Shown here in pieces: positions 36,391-48,820 of a stretch of 64,000 nt of DNA. Source of the DNA: Colius striatus (Eukaryota > Chordata > Aves > Coliiformes > Coliidae); contig NC_084763.1 in NCBI RefSeq assembly GCF_028858725.1, positions 51,964,152 to 52,028,151 of the forward strand, given 5' to 3'. The position numbers were made by a program, and so were the translations under genes. The notes below the pieces were generated by a model, which was not told the origin of the DNA, made no database searches, and saw nothing but the letters and a program-made list of their open reading frames with translations. Within the stretch, counting starts at the first letter, position 1. Every line of letters starts with the position of its first letter.

Positions 36391-39300
36391 GAAGTTAAAT
36401 GGAGCTATTTGGGCCAGCTGCAACTTGTTAATCCCTTCTTGGCTGGTGTCTAAATTTTTGTTACATTTAAAAGACCTCCATAGACGATAAAATCAAATAG
36501 AGGAGCTATAAGATGAAATCACTATGAGAATGATTATGGATTAGAGCCTATTGTTAAAGGAATTGTGGCATCTTATTTTCCTGAAACCTTCAAGACTGGA
36601 GGTCCTTATAGAATATGTGCATTAACTGAAATGAAGATACAGATGTAATAACAGGATGATTGAAAAGTAAAGGCTTGTATTCAACCAGTGGCCAAAGTGA
36701 AGGTTCGCATGACCAACCTTATACTGCATTTCTTTGAGATGTAAAGATGTAAACTGAGAAAGGATTAAAATTATAAACATATTAATATCATTCAGCATGG
36801 GTAATATCAATAAATACAACTATAGGCCTAAACGATCGCTTTCCTTGCCACTCCAAACAAGTGTATTTGTAAATGGCTGATTTTCGTGACCGCTTGTACA
36901 ATTGCACCCTCTTGTGGTGTACACAATGGGGACGTTAAATCCCTAACGTCCTTACCCATGGAAAGGTACATAATAATTTGGATGGCAGATTTTCAAGAAC
37001 GGATTTGTTTTCAAGGCATATTCCCAAAAAAAATCGACAGCACTCATAACTTCAGTTTAGAATTGTAACTGGAATATCCTCAAATATTTTCTTCTTTTGT
37101 GTCACAGGAGAGCATCAGTAATTTCTATCTTATTTCTTTGCAATAAGAGTGCAAAAATCGTAACTGTTACTCAAAAGGCCGGTTATTTCAAGTGTATATT
37201 AAATACTGCAGGGTAGCAAATAGAAATGCATAGTTCTCAGCTGCATAAGCAATTGCTACATTCTCTCACCTTTACCTATTTGGCTAGATTACTATGAGTA
37301 TAGGTCGATGAATCTAGTTGAAGTTTGTTATATTGCACAATTACATATGCCTATTTGTCTAGTATTAGTAGAAAAGCTATCTAGCAGATTTTTTAAGGCT
37401 AAAATATACACATTTTTTACTTAGAGTGACAAAATTGTTAGAATTAAGGCAAAAAAAGAACCCAAAAAAGATGAGAAATACTGAATCCTCCTGTGTAAGC
37501 AGTGTTAGAATTGCCTTCCAACCTCTAGCCCTTTTTTCTTACAACTTGAAAGTTCCCTAGTTTAAGCAAGCCAAACGCTACCGCTGTGGGCAGATGGTAG
37601 AGAGAACATTGCTACAAAACCTGCCACTCAAAGTGTAACAGATGACTGTAGCTACAGAAAATTGTCCCTTTGTTCATTTTGCTAATGAGTGTCCTCATTG
37701 CAGCAGGAGACTGAATAGTTAATTACTTGCAGTTCTTGGTTTTAGCAGATGGTGGAGCTAGAGCTAAAGGTTATCTGAGTAATGCGCAAAGTGCAAGTTT
37801 GTGGGGAAAAAAATGTATTTTGTGGAGTTTATACCCTTTCCTTGAAAGAGTAGAAGATTATTATTCAATTTATATTTGAGATACAATTTAAAACTCAGTT
37901 ACATTATCGATTTAATATTTTTGTTTATTTTATGTCAAGATTCTTCTTTGAGCATCGGCTGTTGATGCTTGAATACTGCCAGAGGAAAGGAACGGATACA
38001 TCAGCCTATTAAGAGCTGTAACAGTTACTTAAAAGGTCTTTTGAAATTCTAAGTTTATTTTGCAAGGGTTTAGAGTTGTACACTTCCAGAGCAGTGTCTT
38101 AGCTAATTACTTAAATATTGCATGTGCTGTTTTCTTAACACTGTTTTCCCTGGAGTGTGCTACACTGTCCACAAGGTTTGGTAAAACTTTGTAGTGAAAG
38201 TGTGCGCTCTAATAATTATCTCAGAGGATTCCTTTTAAATCTGGTACTGGATGAAGATTGTTTAAAACAAAATACTGTTGAAATGTTTCATTAGAATTCA
38301 TTCTTTAAATTACACTATTAAAAGTAACATTTTTGTTAATCATATTTGGTCTTATATAAACTGCTGCTGTTTCTTCGATAAAGAAAGAGGAACCAGAAAC
38401 TAATACAAATTCTCTTCCAAAGCACTCAGCTTCTTTTTTTTTTTTTTAACATGATTTCTACTAAAATTGATGAAAACTTTGTGACCAAAACTTTCTGTGC
38501 AATGATAATTGGTTCTGGTAAATTGGAGATGAAAAATACCTTTTTTTGAGGGAAAATCAAATAGTTATGGACAAGTTTTTACCCATCGTTATGTTGTAGT
38601 TTAAATTTATATTCCATTTGAAAACCTTGACATTTCACTTGCAAAGATCTTTAACATTTGTATTTTGAAGTTGGTTTTTTTTCAGAAGAGTTTATACTTT
38701 TACCAAGCAAAGCAAATAATATCCTACATTTCTTAAGCAACTGCTGCCTGAGTCTCCTCTTTTGTGTTAATATTTTAAATGGTTTCAGGAGTTAGTTAAT
38801 ATTCTGGTATTACTATAAAGATCTGTGCCAGCTCTGAAAGCTTTTCTATAATTTTAAAAGAAATATGTGGCAGTAAAATCTAGACAGCCATAAGACAATA
38901 TATTCAAATGTTTTCAATAGCTTTGAAACCAACAAGAAAAAAAGAGTAGCTGTCCCAATAAGCTTCAGTTGCATAAGAAGTCTTTTCCATAATGGACGTG
39001 GCAAGATTTAAACAAAGGACACGCATAATAAAAATGTAAATGAGTTTGCTTTCCTAAAACTATAACTTTAAAGTCTTTTGTTGCATGTTATCCTGGAACC
39101 TTCTTACAAGGTAATCACTGTTTGCATAGAGATTTAAACCGTAGTCTTCAATAGCATTAAACCCCTGCACGGTCTATGTGTGACAGGCATGCAAAGCCAT
39201 GTTAATGTTCAGAATATGAATTGCCTCTGGGTGGCTCCGACACCAAGTAGAAAACCAACTGTGTTGATATCAGAAGGCCTGATGGACTCCATGCGGCTCC

Positions 39301-39815
39301 CAGCCTGAAAACTTCACCGCTTTGACATGTGATGTGCTCCTCATGACACTGGCAGCACTGTCACTGAGAAATGGCACAAAGGCAACAAGCCCCCCTCCTT
39401 AGCCATGCACTTTGCAACCCCCTGGTGTTGCCTGTCCACAGTCTCTCCTGCCTGCCTAGTTACGGACAGCACTTCATAAACACGGGGGGAAGTGTGGGTG
39501 GATAGGCCCCAGCTGCCTTCCTGGACACAGCCTCCATAATAAATTGACCTGAATGATGAGGGCACACAAACAGTATGATATGCATTATTCCTGTCAATAA
39601 AACGTCCCCATGTGTTATGGTCTTTGTATATAATGTACTGCAGCCTTTCTTCTAGCAGAGACCTATTTAGAGGCTCGACTTTTTTCTATTCATATTATGA
39701 CTCTGTAATAGAATTCAGAAATTATATGATACTGTGTTGTATAATATTACACCAGTGCAGCATATTTAAATCCTTGATTCCTCGCTTATAAATTCAAGGC
39801 ATCTCAATCTTTCAG
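36391..39815. other. Intronic, no exon identified
   Basis: AT-rich. The block at about 39178-39600 is noticeably richer in GC, with few CpGs and an AATAAA at 39597-39602. It resembles a solo LTR or other old insert, but I could not find terminal TG...CA with a target duplication. Confidence 0.4.
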
Positions 39816-39987
39816 GTTGTCTTTGAAGATGATGGCCAGGACAAAAAAAAAACCAAATGCTTGAAAAAGAGAATGAGAATTTCAAAGAAGAGGTTTCTAG
39901 ACTGCACAATGAGATTTCCCGTCTCAAAACTGCTCTGAATCACTCTGAAAAGGAAAAATATCTTTTAGATAAATCTTTTAAATGAAG
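39816..39987 (+). pseudogene. C10orf67: C10orf67-like coiled-coil exon with frame and donor defects
   Basis: Acceptor CAATCTTTCAG, then VVFEDDGQDKKK in phase 0. The coil LEKENENFKEEVSRLHNEIS follows, but in another frame. The shift occurs at the A10 run (39843-39852). The coil frame then meets TGA at 39983-39985. Removing one A just before it would restore ...KSFNE with one base left over, exactly what the next exon (41109, which needs one base) requires. At that point the sequence is AAG|TTAAGT, a GTAAGT donor with its first G changed to T. The similarity to human is the LEKEN...E..RL..IIS-type coil. Either the exon is dead or the homopolymers are misassembled as well as the donor mutated. 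Confidence 0.55.
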
Positions 39988-41108
39988 TTAAGTCAAAATT
40001 ATTAGTTTAAATGCAGCGTGTAAGAAGTGTCACTGAAGTTGGAATCAATTGTTAACGCACTTCAGAAGAATGGCAACATTTCTGGACTGCTGTCTTTTTC
40101 TGGTATTGAATGCTAATTTTGTATGTATTTGTAGGGAAATTCATACATATTTATTCTAATTTTAATGCATATATTTACATATTTTTAATTTATGACAAAG
40201 GAATATTCGCTGTGGCTTTTGAAACTTCTAACATTGCCTAGCAATGTGGCTAGAATTCATATTTTGTGGCAGATACATGGTAGAAAGTTACTGAAATAGA
40301 ACAGTGTATGTAGATAGTTGTATTTCTTAATGATGGTCTACTATTTCATGTTAATGGAACTGTATTCAAACCTACTGTCTCTCTAGAGCAGTTTTTGAGT
40401 TTCTACAAGAATATCTGAATGCGCATTTCTTCATATAGTTAGTTTGTGTTTCTGTGAGAATTTCTAACAGAATCAGTTTCTCTCAAATGATGCATCACTC
40501 CTTTTGGTACCTGTGCTTTATTACGGTTCTTAAAAGGACGGGGTTTTCCCAATAAGTACAGTGTGCAGTCTTTACCTTCAGGTCACTTTTCATGTATTGT
40601 CATAGTGAAATACTTAATTGAGAACTATAAACTCTGGCAATAGAGTAGGATTTCACTATTTAACATTGTTATGTCCATGTAGATTAGACCCAGTGTGACC
40701 CTTAATAATGACAAGATGAATTTGAGACAGACAATATTCCGAATTCTTGTTTATCATCTGATTCAATCGTGCTTCTTATCTTTTGGTAGTATGAGCAATA
40801 AAGAGCCACCTGCTAAAACACTTTTTATTGGCTGTGACTAACAGCAAGGATGTCCAGAATTCGTATTAATGAAAAGCTGTAGGCACTCAGTCACACTTGG
40901 CTCTTGAACTTACTTCTTGATTCCTATCTGACCAGCCGGCTGAACAGCAGGAAGAAGGGTGTGAATGTCAAGGGCGGTGGTGAAGGTCATAGTTCTGCCA
41001 GGACTCTCATCACTGCTGGGTTTAGAGACTGACCTGAAGCAAATACTTTGAATACATGAATGTAGACATGCAATTTCATGGGTCTTCTCTTTCCCCTCTT
41101 GTTTTCAG
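39988..41108. other. Intronic, nothing recognised
   Basis: AT-rich; no repeat or exon signal. Confidence 0.45.
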
Positions 41109-41167
41109 ATAAACGAGTTGAAAGAATGGGATCAAAAATGGAAGCTGATGAGCAAACTGTTCAAAAG
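41109..41167 (+). CDS. C10orf67: C10orf67-like coiled-coil exon
   Basis: Flanked by TCTTGTTTTCAG and GTACTG. In phase (two bases, then 19 codons) it reads KRVERMGSKMEADEQTVQK. The end of this peptide matches the human segment E(K/A)D.(K/Q)T(I/V)QK. It ends on a codon boundary. Confidence 0.65.
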
Positions 41168-44100
41168 GTACTGTAATTTTTATTTTCATAAGTAACACTC
41201 ATGGCAGAACAGTAACAAGCTTGGACTGCTGATACTGTATAGTCCAAATAATGTTACGAAGCTGTCTTCAATTTTTATTATGTTACAGTTTGGTTTATGG
41301 CAGTGTAACTCACTGTAGAGTAATATTGACTTGGTATTCTTGCAATGAATGTCATGACTTTGATTTTCTCATCCTGTTGTTGTTTCATAATGTTGTTAAA
41401 ACACAGTGAAAATTCTGAACCTGAAGAAACTACAGGAAAATTATTTAATACTTCAATAAAAGTGGGCTTTTGAAGGTAGAGAAAGAAGATTTGTATAGGT
41501 GAATAGACAGTAACTTCAAGGAAGAAAATGATTACTTTTTGTAACCCATGACTTCTTAAATATTCCACTGTTCCTGGATAGAACTACTTGTATATGTAAA
41601 TTTTTATATATTATCTAAGCCAAGCAATAGCTGAAAAAGGTATAAAAGGCAGCTTTTTAAAAGAATCTTGCCAATGCCAATATTTATTAATGAATAAGCT
41701 ATCTCAGTAAAAGGTTGACTGCTCTCAGCGTTTTCCTGGTATATATAACATCTAGATATCTTTCCAGTGGACTTCCTATCTTGTGACAGTTCTCGAGGAA
41801 CTTTTCTCTACAGTGCATTGTTCTCATTCTGAAAATTAAGAAACAGACACACAGCTTCTTCCTATAACAAATATTCATTCCGTGAAACATTTCCAAAGTA
41901 TTTTGTAGATAACACTCCTTTTTGGTGAAATATGAGGAAAATAGGGACACTTCTATATGGTAATTCCATTATGACTAAATTCTTGTTCATATTCATACTT
42001 TTAAAAGAGTATTTTGTGGAGTCCAAGGCACTGGATTTCTAAAACCATTCCTTTCATTGCCTTTACTTGTAATCTTAGATGAATCTCTCTTCTATGACCA
42101 AGTTTCCCACTCTGAAAATGGAAAACCTTGCGTGCTTGTCTTTACAGGAGCATTCAAAGAGTAAGTGAATTAGGACTCTGTACATTAAATTCAAAATCAG
42201 AACTGGAATATTAATTGTCCTATCTAATGCACTGGTCTATCAAAGAAGGGATGTGTTTTCTGTTCCTTTTTCTGGTTTTCTATCTAGGTGTGACACTGCT
42301 CAGGAATCCCATTTAGGTTTAAAGTCCCTTACACTGGAAAGAAAGGGCCACTCATCTGTTCCTATACTGAATGGTTTTTTTCTTAGTTCATTTGGAGAGT
42401 CCTAAGAGTGTTTTTAATGTTTTTCATTCACAGGAGATTTTTCCTGAAACTTACTTTATATTTTCATTTCCTACCCTTCATCTTCATACAGTGAAAGACA
42501 TTGTCTTACATCTGATCTCTCTGCATAGATAGAGCCTCAGTCTGTGGATTTGAGCAGCAGCATAAGAACTCTTTTCTGTATGCTTCTCCCATGATTTGGG
42601 AGAAGATTTGATTCTCCCTACATTTATGTAATTTTGCATCACACATCTTCTTCCCAAAGTGCCTCTGCCACAGGTACCCGCATAGGTAGCCCTTGACTGC
42701 CCAGTTTGTCAAGTGAGCAAAACTATAGGGCTGAAGTGCTGTGAGAGATCATTGGAGTAGTCCTCCTCATTGTAATTCTGATAATGAATCTAACTGTATT
42801 TCCATTCCTGAAAGAAAAACATTGCAATTCTAAAACATTAACTACACTGATTGAAGTTTCTGTTGTTTCTTTTTCCCTCTTCTTTGTGTATCCCAGTGAA
42901 AGATGTTCTTTCAATAGACAGACCATGCATAAATTCCTCTGTGGTTAAAAAGCTTTGATCATTAAAAAGAGGAGCCAGGTATGAAGACACCCACTGCTGT
43001 AGTACCCAGTAGTTAGACATATCACTCCAAAAAATGGAGTTCATAAAGTTGATACAGAGACAAGTATCCAAATCCACTGTAGAAGGAAAAGTTTACACTT
43101 AAAAATGGGATTCAAAGCAGACACAGTCACTAATGAATGATGATGAAACATGTTGAAAGCACTGTCTCATCTGGACTAACTAGAAATTATTGTTTTCTTG
43201 TAGATGTGACTTAGAGTCTGAATCTTCCTCTTGTGCACGAGCAGTCCAACTGTACACTAGGTGTGGCCAATTGCCTTTCTAATTTCTCTCAAATCATTGT
43301 AAGAGATGGCAAGAACTGAGCTTTTCATAAGGACTGGAACACTTGCCCAGGATTCTGATCATTGAACTTGAGGACATTTGAACCCATAGCTCTGTATACC
43401 AATGACTTAACTGCCAGTTTACACTGTGATCTGGTGGGAAAATATTCTCTTTAAAGCTGGATACAGGGAGAGCAAGCACAGAAGAGCCATAATCTCTAAG
43501 GTACATGTTAGGATACTCAACATAAAGGAAAGGACTTTTCTATAGATTTGTTCTTGCTTTCTTCAAAGTTTTGCTGAGCATTTTTGCTTTTAGGGGATGT
43601 GGAGCACGTTTTGTATATTGTTTTCTCCTAATTCATATTCTAATGTAAAATGCATAAATGATCTAGCAAGTCAAAACACAGAGTTGTTCCTTTCTCATGC
43701 AGTCACAGCTTTGGTATGTCATCAAGCCCATGCGTGAGTATTCTGTATCTAGTCTCATGAATTTCATATTCTTTTTGTCCAATGGCACAGCTTGAACAGA
43801 ACTGGTGGCTTATTCTCATCATAGAGGGGTAGTTAGGCTTCTTTTCCATGACTTGGGATATTGTAATCAACCCCCATAAAACTCCCAGCAGCATACAATG
43901 TCGGCTGCCCTGATTTGTGGCTGAGCATTTTAGCTTCTAGGTTATTATGCTGAAAGGGAGCATTGCACCATTTTTATGAAAGAAAATGAATGTCACTGTT
44001 GTACTAAACATTGCCTGGTTTTAAATACGTTCAAAATGCAAATTCAGTAAGTAACAGACTCTGCTCCTGGTGACAATTAGAAATATAGATGTTTAACTTA

Positions 44101-44764
44101 CAAGTCCCTAGTGACAGTAGCCCTGATAGAGGTCCCAGACAGCTCATACCCGGCAGAATCAAGGAAGCTTTACCATGCAATGTAACTGTGTAAAGGAGTT
44201 TGATTTTGGAACATCTAAAAAAATTCTTAAAGAACTCTGCTTAAATTGCTCTTTAGGCACAATCCTTTGTCCTTGGTGAGATCAGATGTGCAATTTGTCT
44301 GACAATTTGTCTTACGAGGATACATTAGAACTTGCTGCAGATGATACAGACATCAACTGATCTTCTAAATATTAAAACAGAACAGTGAAATTGCCCTTGC
44401 AGCTCCAAACTGCCACTGTTGTTTGTAGCATCTTTCCACAAGTGGCCACTTTTCTGAGAGTTTGCCATTGAAATGTCTGTTTCTAATCTTTTTGTCATCT
44501 TCCTACCTCCTGTGACGTCACACTCTACGTTCTTTATCTCAAAAGAACTTGATTATGTGTGACTCTTGTGACATTATTATACTCCACATAAAAGTATCTA
44601 GCTCTAAGTGAAGATGACTATCTGTTACCAGCTATAATACAAAAATATATGCATGTGCTCACGTAGATTGTTGATCAGGGAGACTGTACTTAGAAAGGAT
44701 TTTTAGAGTTATGCCTGTTTGCATTATGAAATCCAACATTAATTTTCACGTGTTTATGTTTTAG
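41168..44764. other. Intronic, nothing recognised
   Basis: AT-rich; minus-strand open frames of 60-96 codons without motifs. A perfect CRE (TGACGTCA) lies near 44514-44521, of unknown meaning. Confidence 0.45.
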
Positions 44765-44824
44765 ATGATTGAAATTCAAGAACAAATGAAGGCAGAACTT
44801 GAAACACTATTAGTTAAAAATCTG
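44765..44824 (+). CDS. C10orf67: C10orf67-like coiled-coil exon (20 codons)
   Basis: Flanked by GTTTATGTTTTAG and GTAAGA. It reads MIEIQEQMKAELETLLVKNL, phase 0 to 0, a regular heptad-like coil that continues the QK|M junction as in human (QKLMD......EEL). Confidence 0.65.
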
Positions 44825-45580
44825 GTAAGACACTTATGTATACATTATTTTTGGTAAACTATTTATTTATTGCAAATCTAATAAAAGATACAAAACCCTT
44901 TTAATATCCCATAGATTGAATAAATTTATTTTCTAAGTCATGAAGTTTTAGATGTGAAAAAATAGCAGAAATCTTTTATTCTTAATGTGTTTTGATAGGA
45001 ACAGATGTAAATAATGCTACTAGAAGTATCTTTTTGTAAGAAGCACTACTATTTTGTTTTAGCAGGACTTGGAAAACATTTAATAAATGCAACATTATTT
45101 GGAAGGATTTGCTGCTGCTGTTTACAATTGTCATAGGCAGTGATACAGAGTTTTGTCTTAAAATATTTTTGTATTCTGTATTAGTCTCGTAAGAACACTG
45201 CCTTTTATTTTCTTTTTACATGATCCAGGAACTTTCCAGACGGCTGGTCCTTTATTTTACCATTTGACTTTTTTTTTTCCCCCCTTAGCCTGGTTTCGTC
45301 CTGGCTTTCACACTGATCACCACTAGTATGTCTTTGTTACAGTAAACTGACTGGGTTTATTATAATAAAAAATAAAACACAGCTTGACTTGCAATCTAAA
45401 TGTGCTGGAAAAGAATATGATACTGTTTAGAAGAGAAAAGGTTGTGAATAGAAAATCAGTACCACTTCAGTTATTTAAACATTTGCTTTTCTGCAGCTTG
45501 TCAAACTTTGTGCCAAGTCATAGCTGCTTTACTTTGTTTTGTTAATCTCAGCACCATGTGTCTTGGGCTTTTTTAAATAG

Positions 45581-45629
45581 GGGGCCAATCCTGCAGTACT
45601 TACTCAGTTTTCAGTTTCAGTGAATCTGG
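45581..45629 (+). CDS. C10orf67: C10orf67-like exon (SVSV exon)
   Basis: Flanked by TTTTTTAAATAG and a strong donor GTAAGT. Starts phase 0 and reads GANPAVLTQFSVSVNL plus one base. The SVSVNL stretch corresponds to SLSVKV in human. Confidence 0.6.
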
Positions 45630-46248
45630 GTAAGTACTGTAGGGCTGCATTTTTTAAAAAATTATACAAAAAAAACCAAAATATAATGTTATAGAGTCGA
45701 TCTTTCAGATCAGTTTGTGAAGGTAAAAAAAAACCTCAATTAAATAAATTTTAACAAACACTTTCATAATGCAAATGATTTCTAATTCTCATCACATTTT
45801 AAGAGAATTTAATTTCATTTCATTTAAATTTTAATATTTAACCAAAAGTAAGAGGACTGTATTGGAATTAGGAAATGATAAATAAAACATTTTAAAAGGA
45901 AAATCTTTTGGGGTAAGACTGTGCCAGAAGAGAATCCTAAGCAATGCTAACAATTACAGTCTCATTTGTATGTTTACCAAAAAGCATTTGAAGGCATTAT
46001 TGTAACATGATATAACTGAGGTTTGATTAGCTTTATAATCTGTTTCTGAACTGACATGAAACATCCAAACAGCCTATACAGACCTCTGGATCCTTGCTGA
46101 AGCACCTAGAAAAATAAGTCATAAACTGAGTTGTGATAGTTCTAGAAATCCCAGTGGGACTTTGAACGCTAAAGCATAAGTGATCAGTTTGCTATATCCT
46201 TAATATATATTAAGAAATCTAGACTTTAGAAAGCTTTTATTGTTTCAG

Positions 46249-46255
46249 GAGAAAG
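46249..46255 (+). CDS. C10orf67: Candidate 7-nt microexon (GAGAAAG)
   Basis: A strong acceptor (TTATTGTTTCAG) and a strong donor (GTAAGT) enclose seven bases. Including it converts phase 1 from the previous exon into the phase 2 needed by the next. The joined reading gives ...SVSVNL-GES-SKDVNMSV, which lines up with the Ser/Lys-rich human stretch. Without it the frame does not connect. Confidence 0.5.
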
Positions 46256-47613
46256 GTAAGTTTTCAAACTACCATTATTTAATATCATTTATTATAAAAA
46301 TTGTTATACTTTAAAATAAATGGATGTTAACACACATTTACTTCTTTTTTGTTATTATTCTGAACATAGTTCAAATTTTTACCTAGAAGTGCTTTGTCTA
46401 AAGGGATCTTCTTGGATGAACTGGGCAAACCTTTCTTTGCACAGATGTGATAATAGTCTGAATATAACAACCGAGTTCATAGGAGTCCAGCCTATAGAAA
46501 ATAAATCCAGTACTAATGCAGTTATCAGGTAAGTCAGGACAGTAATGTGCACTGTGAATGGGAAATGACATTGAAGTGGAATGCTTATCATCTGGAAAAC
46601 AGCAAGGAAGGAGTAGACTTGGTGAGAACTTAAATGCTTTGCTCATTGGGACTTTTTGTTGGTACCCTGAGTGCATACAAATGTGGAAATGAAAGATGGA
46701 CAAGAAAGAGAATAAAAACACTCTCAGACTACATAGTGCCCAAGAGAAAGAGGAATGAACCTGAATGTAAAAAGTAATCTGTAAGTAAGGTTGAATCTGA
46801 GAGAGTAAATCCCATGACAAACTATTGAAACAAAGTATTTACACTCTCAAAAGCTCTAAGTTTTAACAAATTTTTAAAGTAATTTAATGAAGATTACTAC
46901 ATAAAGGTAATTTCTGTGTTGCCATACATTTCTGCATATTTTGACATTATTACAATAATTAAAATGATAGTGATATAAAATGACATTTCCTAATGGTTTA
47001 AACTCTGGAAAATGTAACAATGTTAGATGAAAATAAGTAATTACAATCCATAATCAGCAGCAAAGTCCTCAAAATTGAATCAATAGTCAAATCCTGGAAT
47101 AAATGTTAGGAACAAAAATGTCAGTTTATTAAACATTCCCCTTTTGACATCTTTAATGATTCTATCAATGTTAAGTTTCATTTCATTGTTTGGAAACAAG
47201 ATCATTGCTTTCCCAACATTTGAGTAGTACAAATTTGTGAGCAACACTGAGGAGTAAAATGTTGGCTTAGTTACAACTCCATACAAGCCAAGGAGTTGCT
47301 GTCACTTTCCAATATTGTTGACAGTCCCAGCTTATATTCAACAGAGTTTTAGAAGAGAAAGTGGGTTTTTCTCTCTAGTTTTTATGTCTCCAGATGGTGA
47401 ACTGAAAGACAGTTTTTCACTGTCATAGATCAATGTGATAATACAATTAGCTTTTAATCTGCAAAAAGGCATATGTCTTTTGAATATACTATTCACAGAT
47501 ATCTTCTTAATTTCTCGTTTTAATACCATTTTTCAATAAAATGGTATTGGACTTTTTCTCAGAAGTTTATGCCTAGAGCTTTGTTCATATTTCTTGGTGT
47601 TTCCTTTTGGCAG

Positions 47614-47651
47614 CAGCAAAGATGTAAACATGAGTGTGCAAAGTGACCTGG
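47614..47651 (+). CDS. C10orf67: C10orf67-like exon with tandem CAGCAG acceptor
   Basis: Acceptor TTCCTTTTGGCAG, with a second CAG directly after it; both choices keep the frame and differ by one Ser. It reads SKDVNMSVQSDL and ends with one base before the strong donor GTGAGA. Confidence 0.6.
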
Positions 47652-48329
47652 GTGAGACACAGGAAAAAGTATGCAATTAATTTTATTTCCCAAGTAAAAT
47701 ATCAATTTTACTAATATTGCAAAGTGCTCTGCTTGTGTTATACCTCAATTTTATTTGTCTTAGTCTCGTTTTTCTTTTTCCATTTGTTTCCCTTAAATTT
47801 ATGTTTGTGCTTAACTGAGTAATGAAATACTCTCCTATGCTGCACTAGTAACAGTCTGTTTTCATTACAACTGTACTCTTTTAAACAATCATTTGTTTCA
47901 TTTAATTTAAATGGAGTTAAGTAAGATCATTACTAGACTGAGTCCTTGCCTTCTCTTCACTACCCTTTTGAATTGAAACATGTACTCACTGTGCCTCGCC
48001 CTTTAATCTGGAGAGAACGTGCATGGCAGATCACAGGACATGATGTTTGACAGCTATAATTAGTGGGTAAGCACAGGTCAGGGTTTGTCCAGATGAATTC
48101 AGTTCAACTGACAAGGTAGGAGTTTGGTGCAAGAAATCCCTTTGTTAGCATTGCACCTTATAGATAGCTAAAAATGCTGAAAACCAGTTAAACGCTAGAC
48201 CCCAAATCCTCTTTTTTTTTCCACAAGCAGCCTTGCTCTACTAGAAAATACAATGCTATGAAGCACAGGAACAGAAAACTGGGGTGCATGCTGTTTGACA
48301 TAATACTTTCATATTTCAAGACCAAACAG

Positions 48330-48820
48330 GGAACTGCTGGAGAGAGTCCAGTGGAACTGCTGGAGAGAGTCCAGTGCAGGGCCACCAAGATGATCAGGGG
48401 ACTGGAGCATCTTTCACATGAGGAAAGGCTGTGGGAACTGGGGCTGTTTAGTCTGGAGGAGACTGAGGGGAGATCTTATTAACATTTATAAATATCTAAA
48501 GGGTGGGTGTCAGGAGGTTGGGACATCCCTTTTTTCTATAGTAGCTAGCAACAGGACAAGGGGTGATGGGATGAAACTGGAACACAAAAAGTTCTATTTA
48601 AATAGAAGAAAAAACTTTTACTGTTGAGGTGAGGAAGCCCTGGCACAGGCTGCCCAGAGGGGTTGTGGAGGCTCCTTCCTTGGAGGTCTTCAAGATCCGC
48701 CTGGACATGTTCCTGTGCAACCTAATCTAGGGTGACTCTGCTTCTGCAGGGGGATTGGACTAGATGATCTCTAAAGATCCCTTCCAACCCCTACCGTTCT
48801 ATGATTCTATGATTCTATGA
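48330..48820 (+). mobile_element. CR1 LINE 3' end, 5' truncated
   Basis: Starts abruptly in GGAACTGCTGGAGAGAGTCC and ends with three ATTCTATG units at 48820. It encodes the RT C-terminal part ([33 protein letters not shown]) and includes the full 3' UTR. The first 23 bases are an exact tandem duplication (48330-48352 and 48353-48375). It is among the least diverged copies here. Confidence 0.97.

Noticed and set aside
44513-44521. Perfect CRE (TGACGTCA)
   Set aside because: Single 8-base site in an intron with no promoter features around it.
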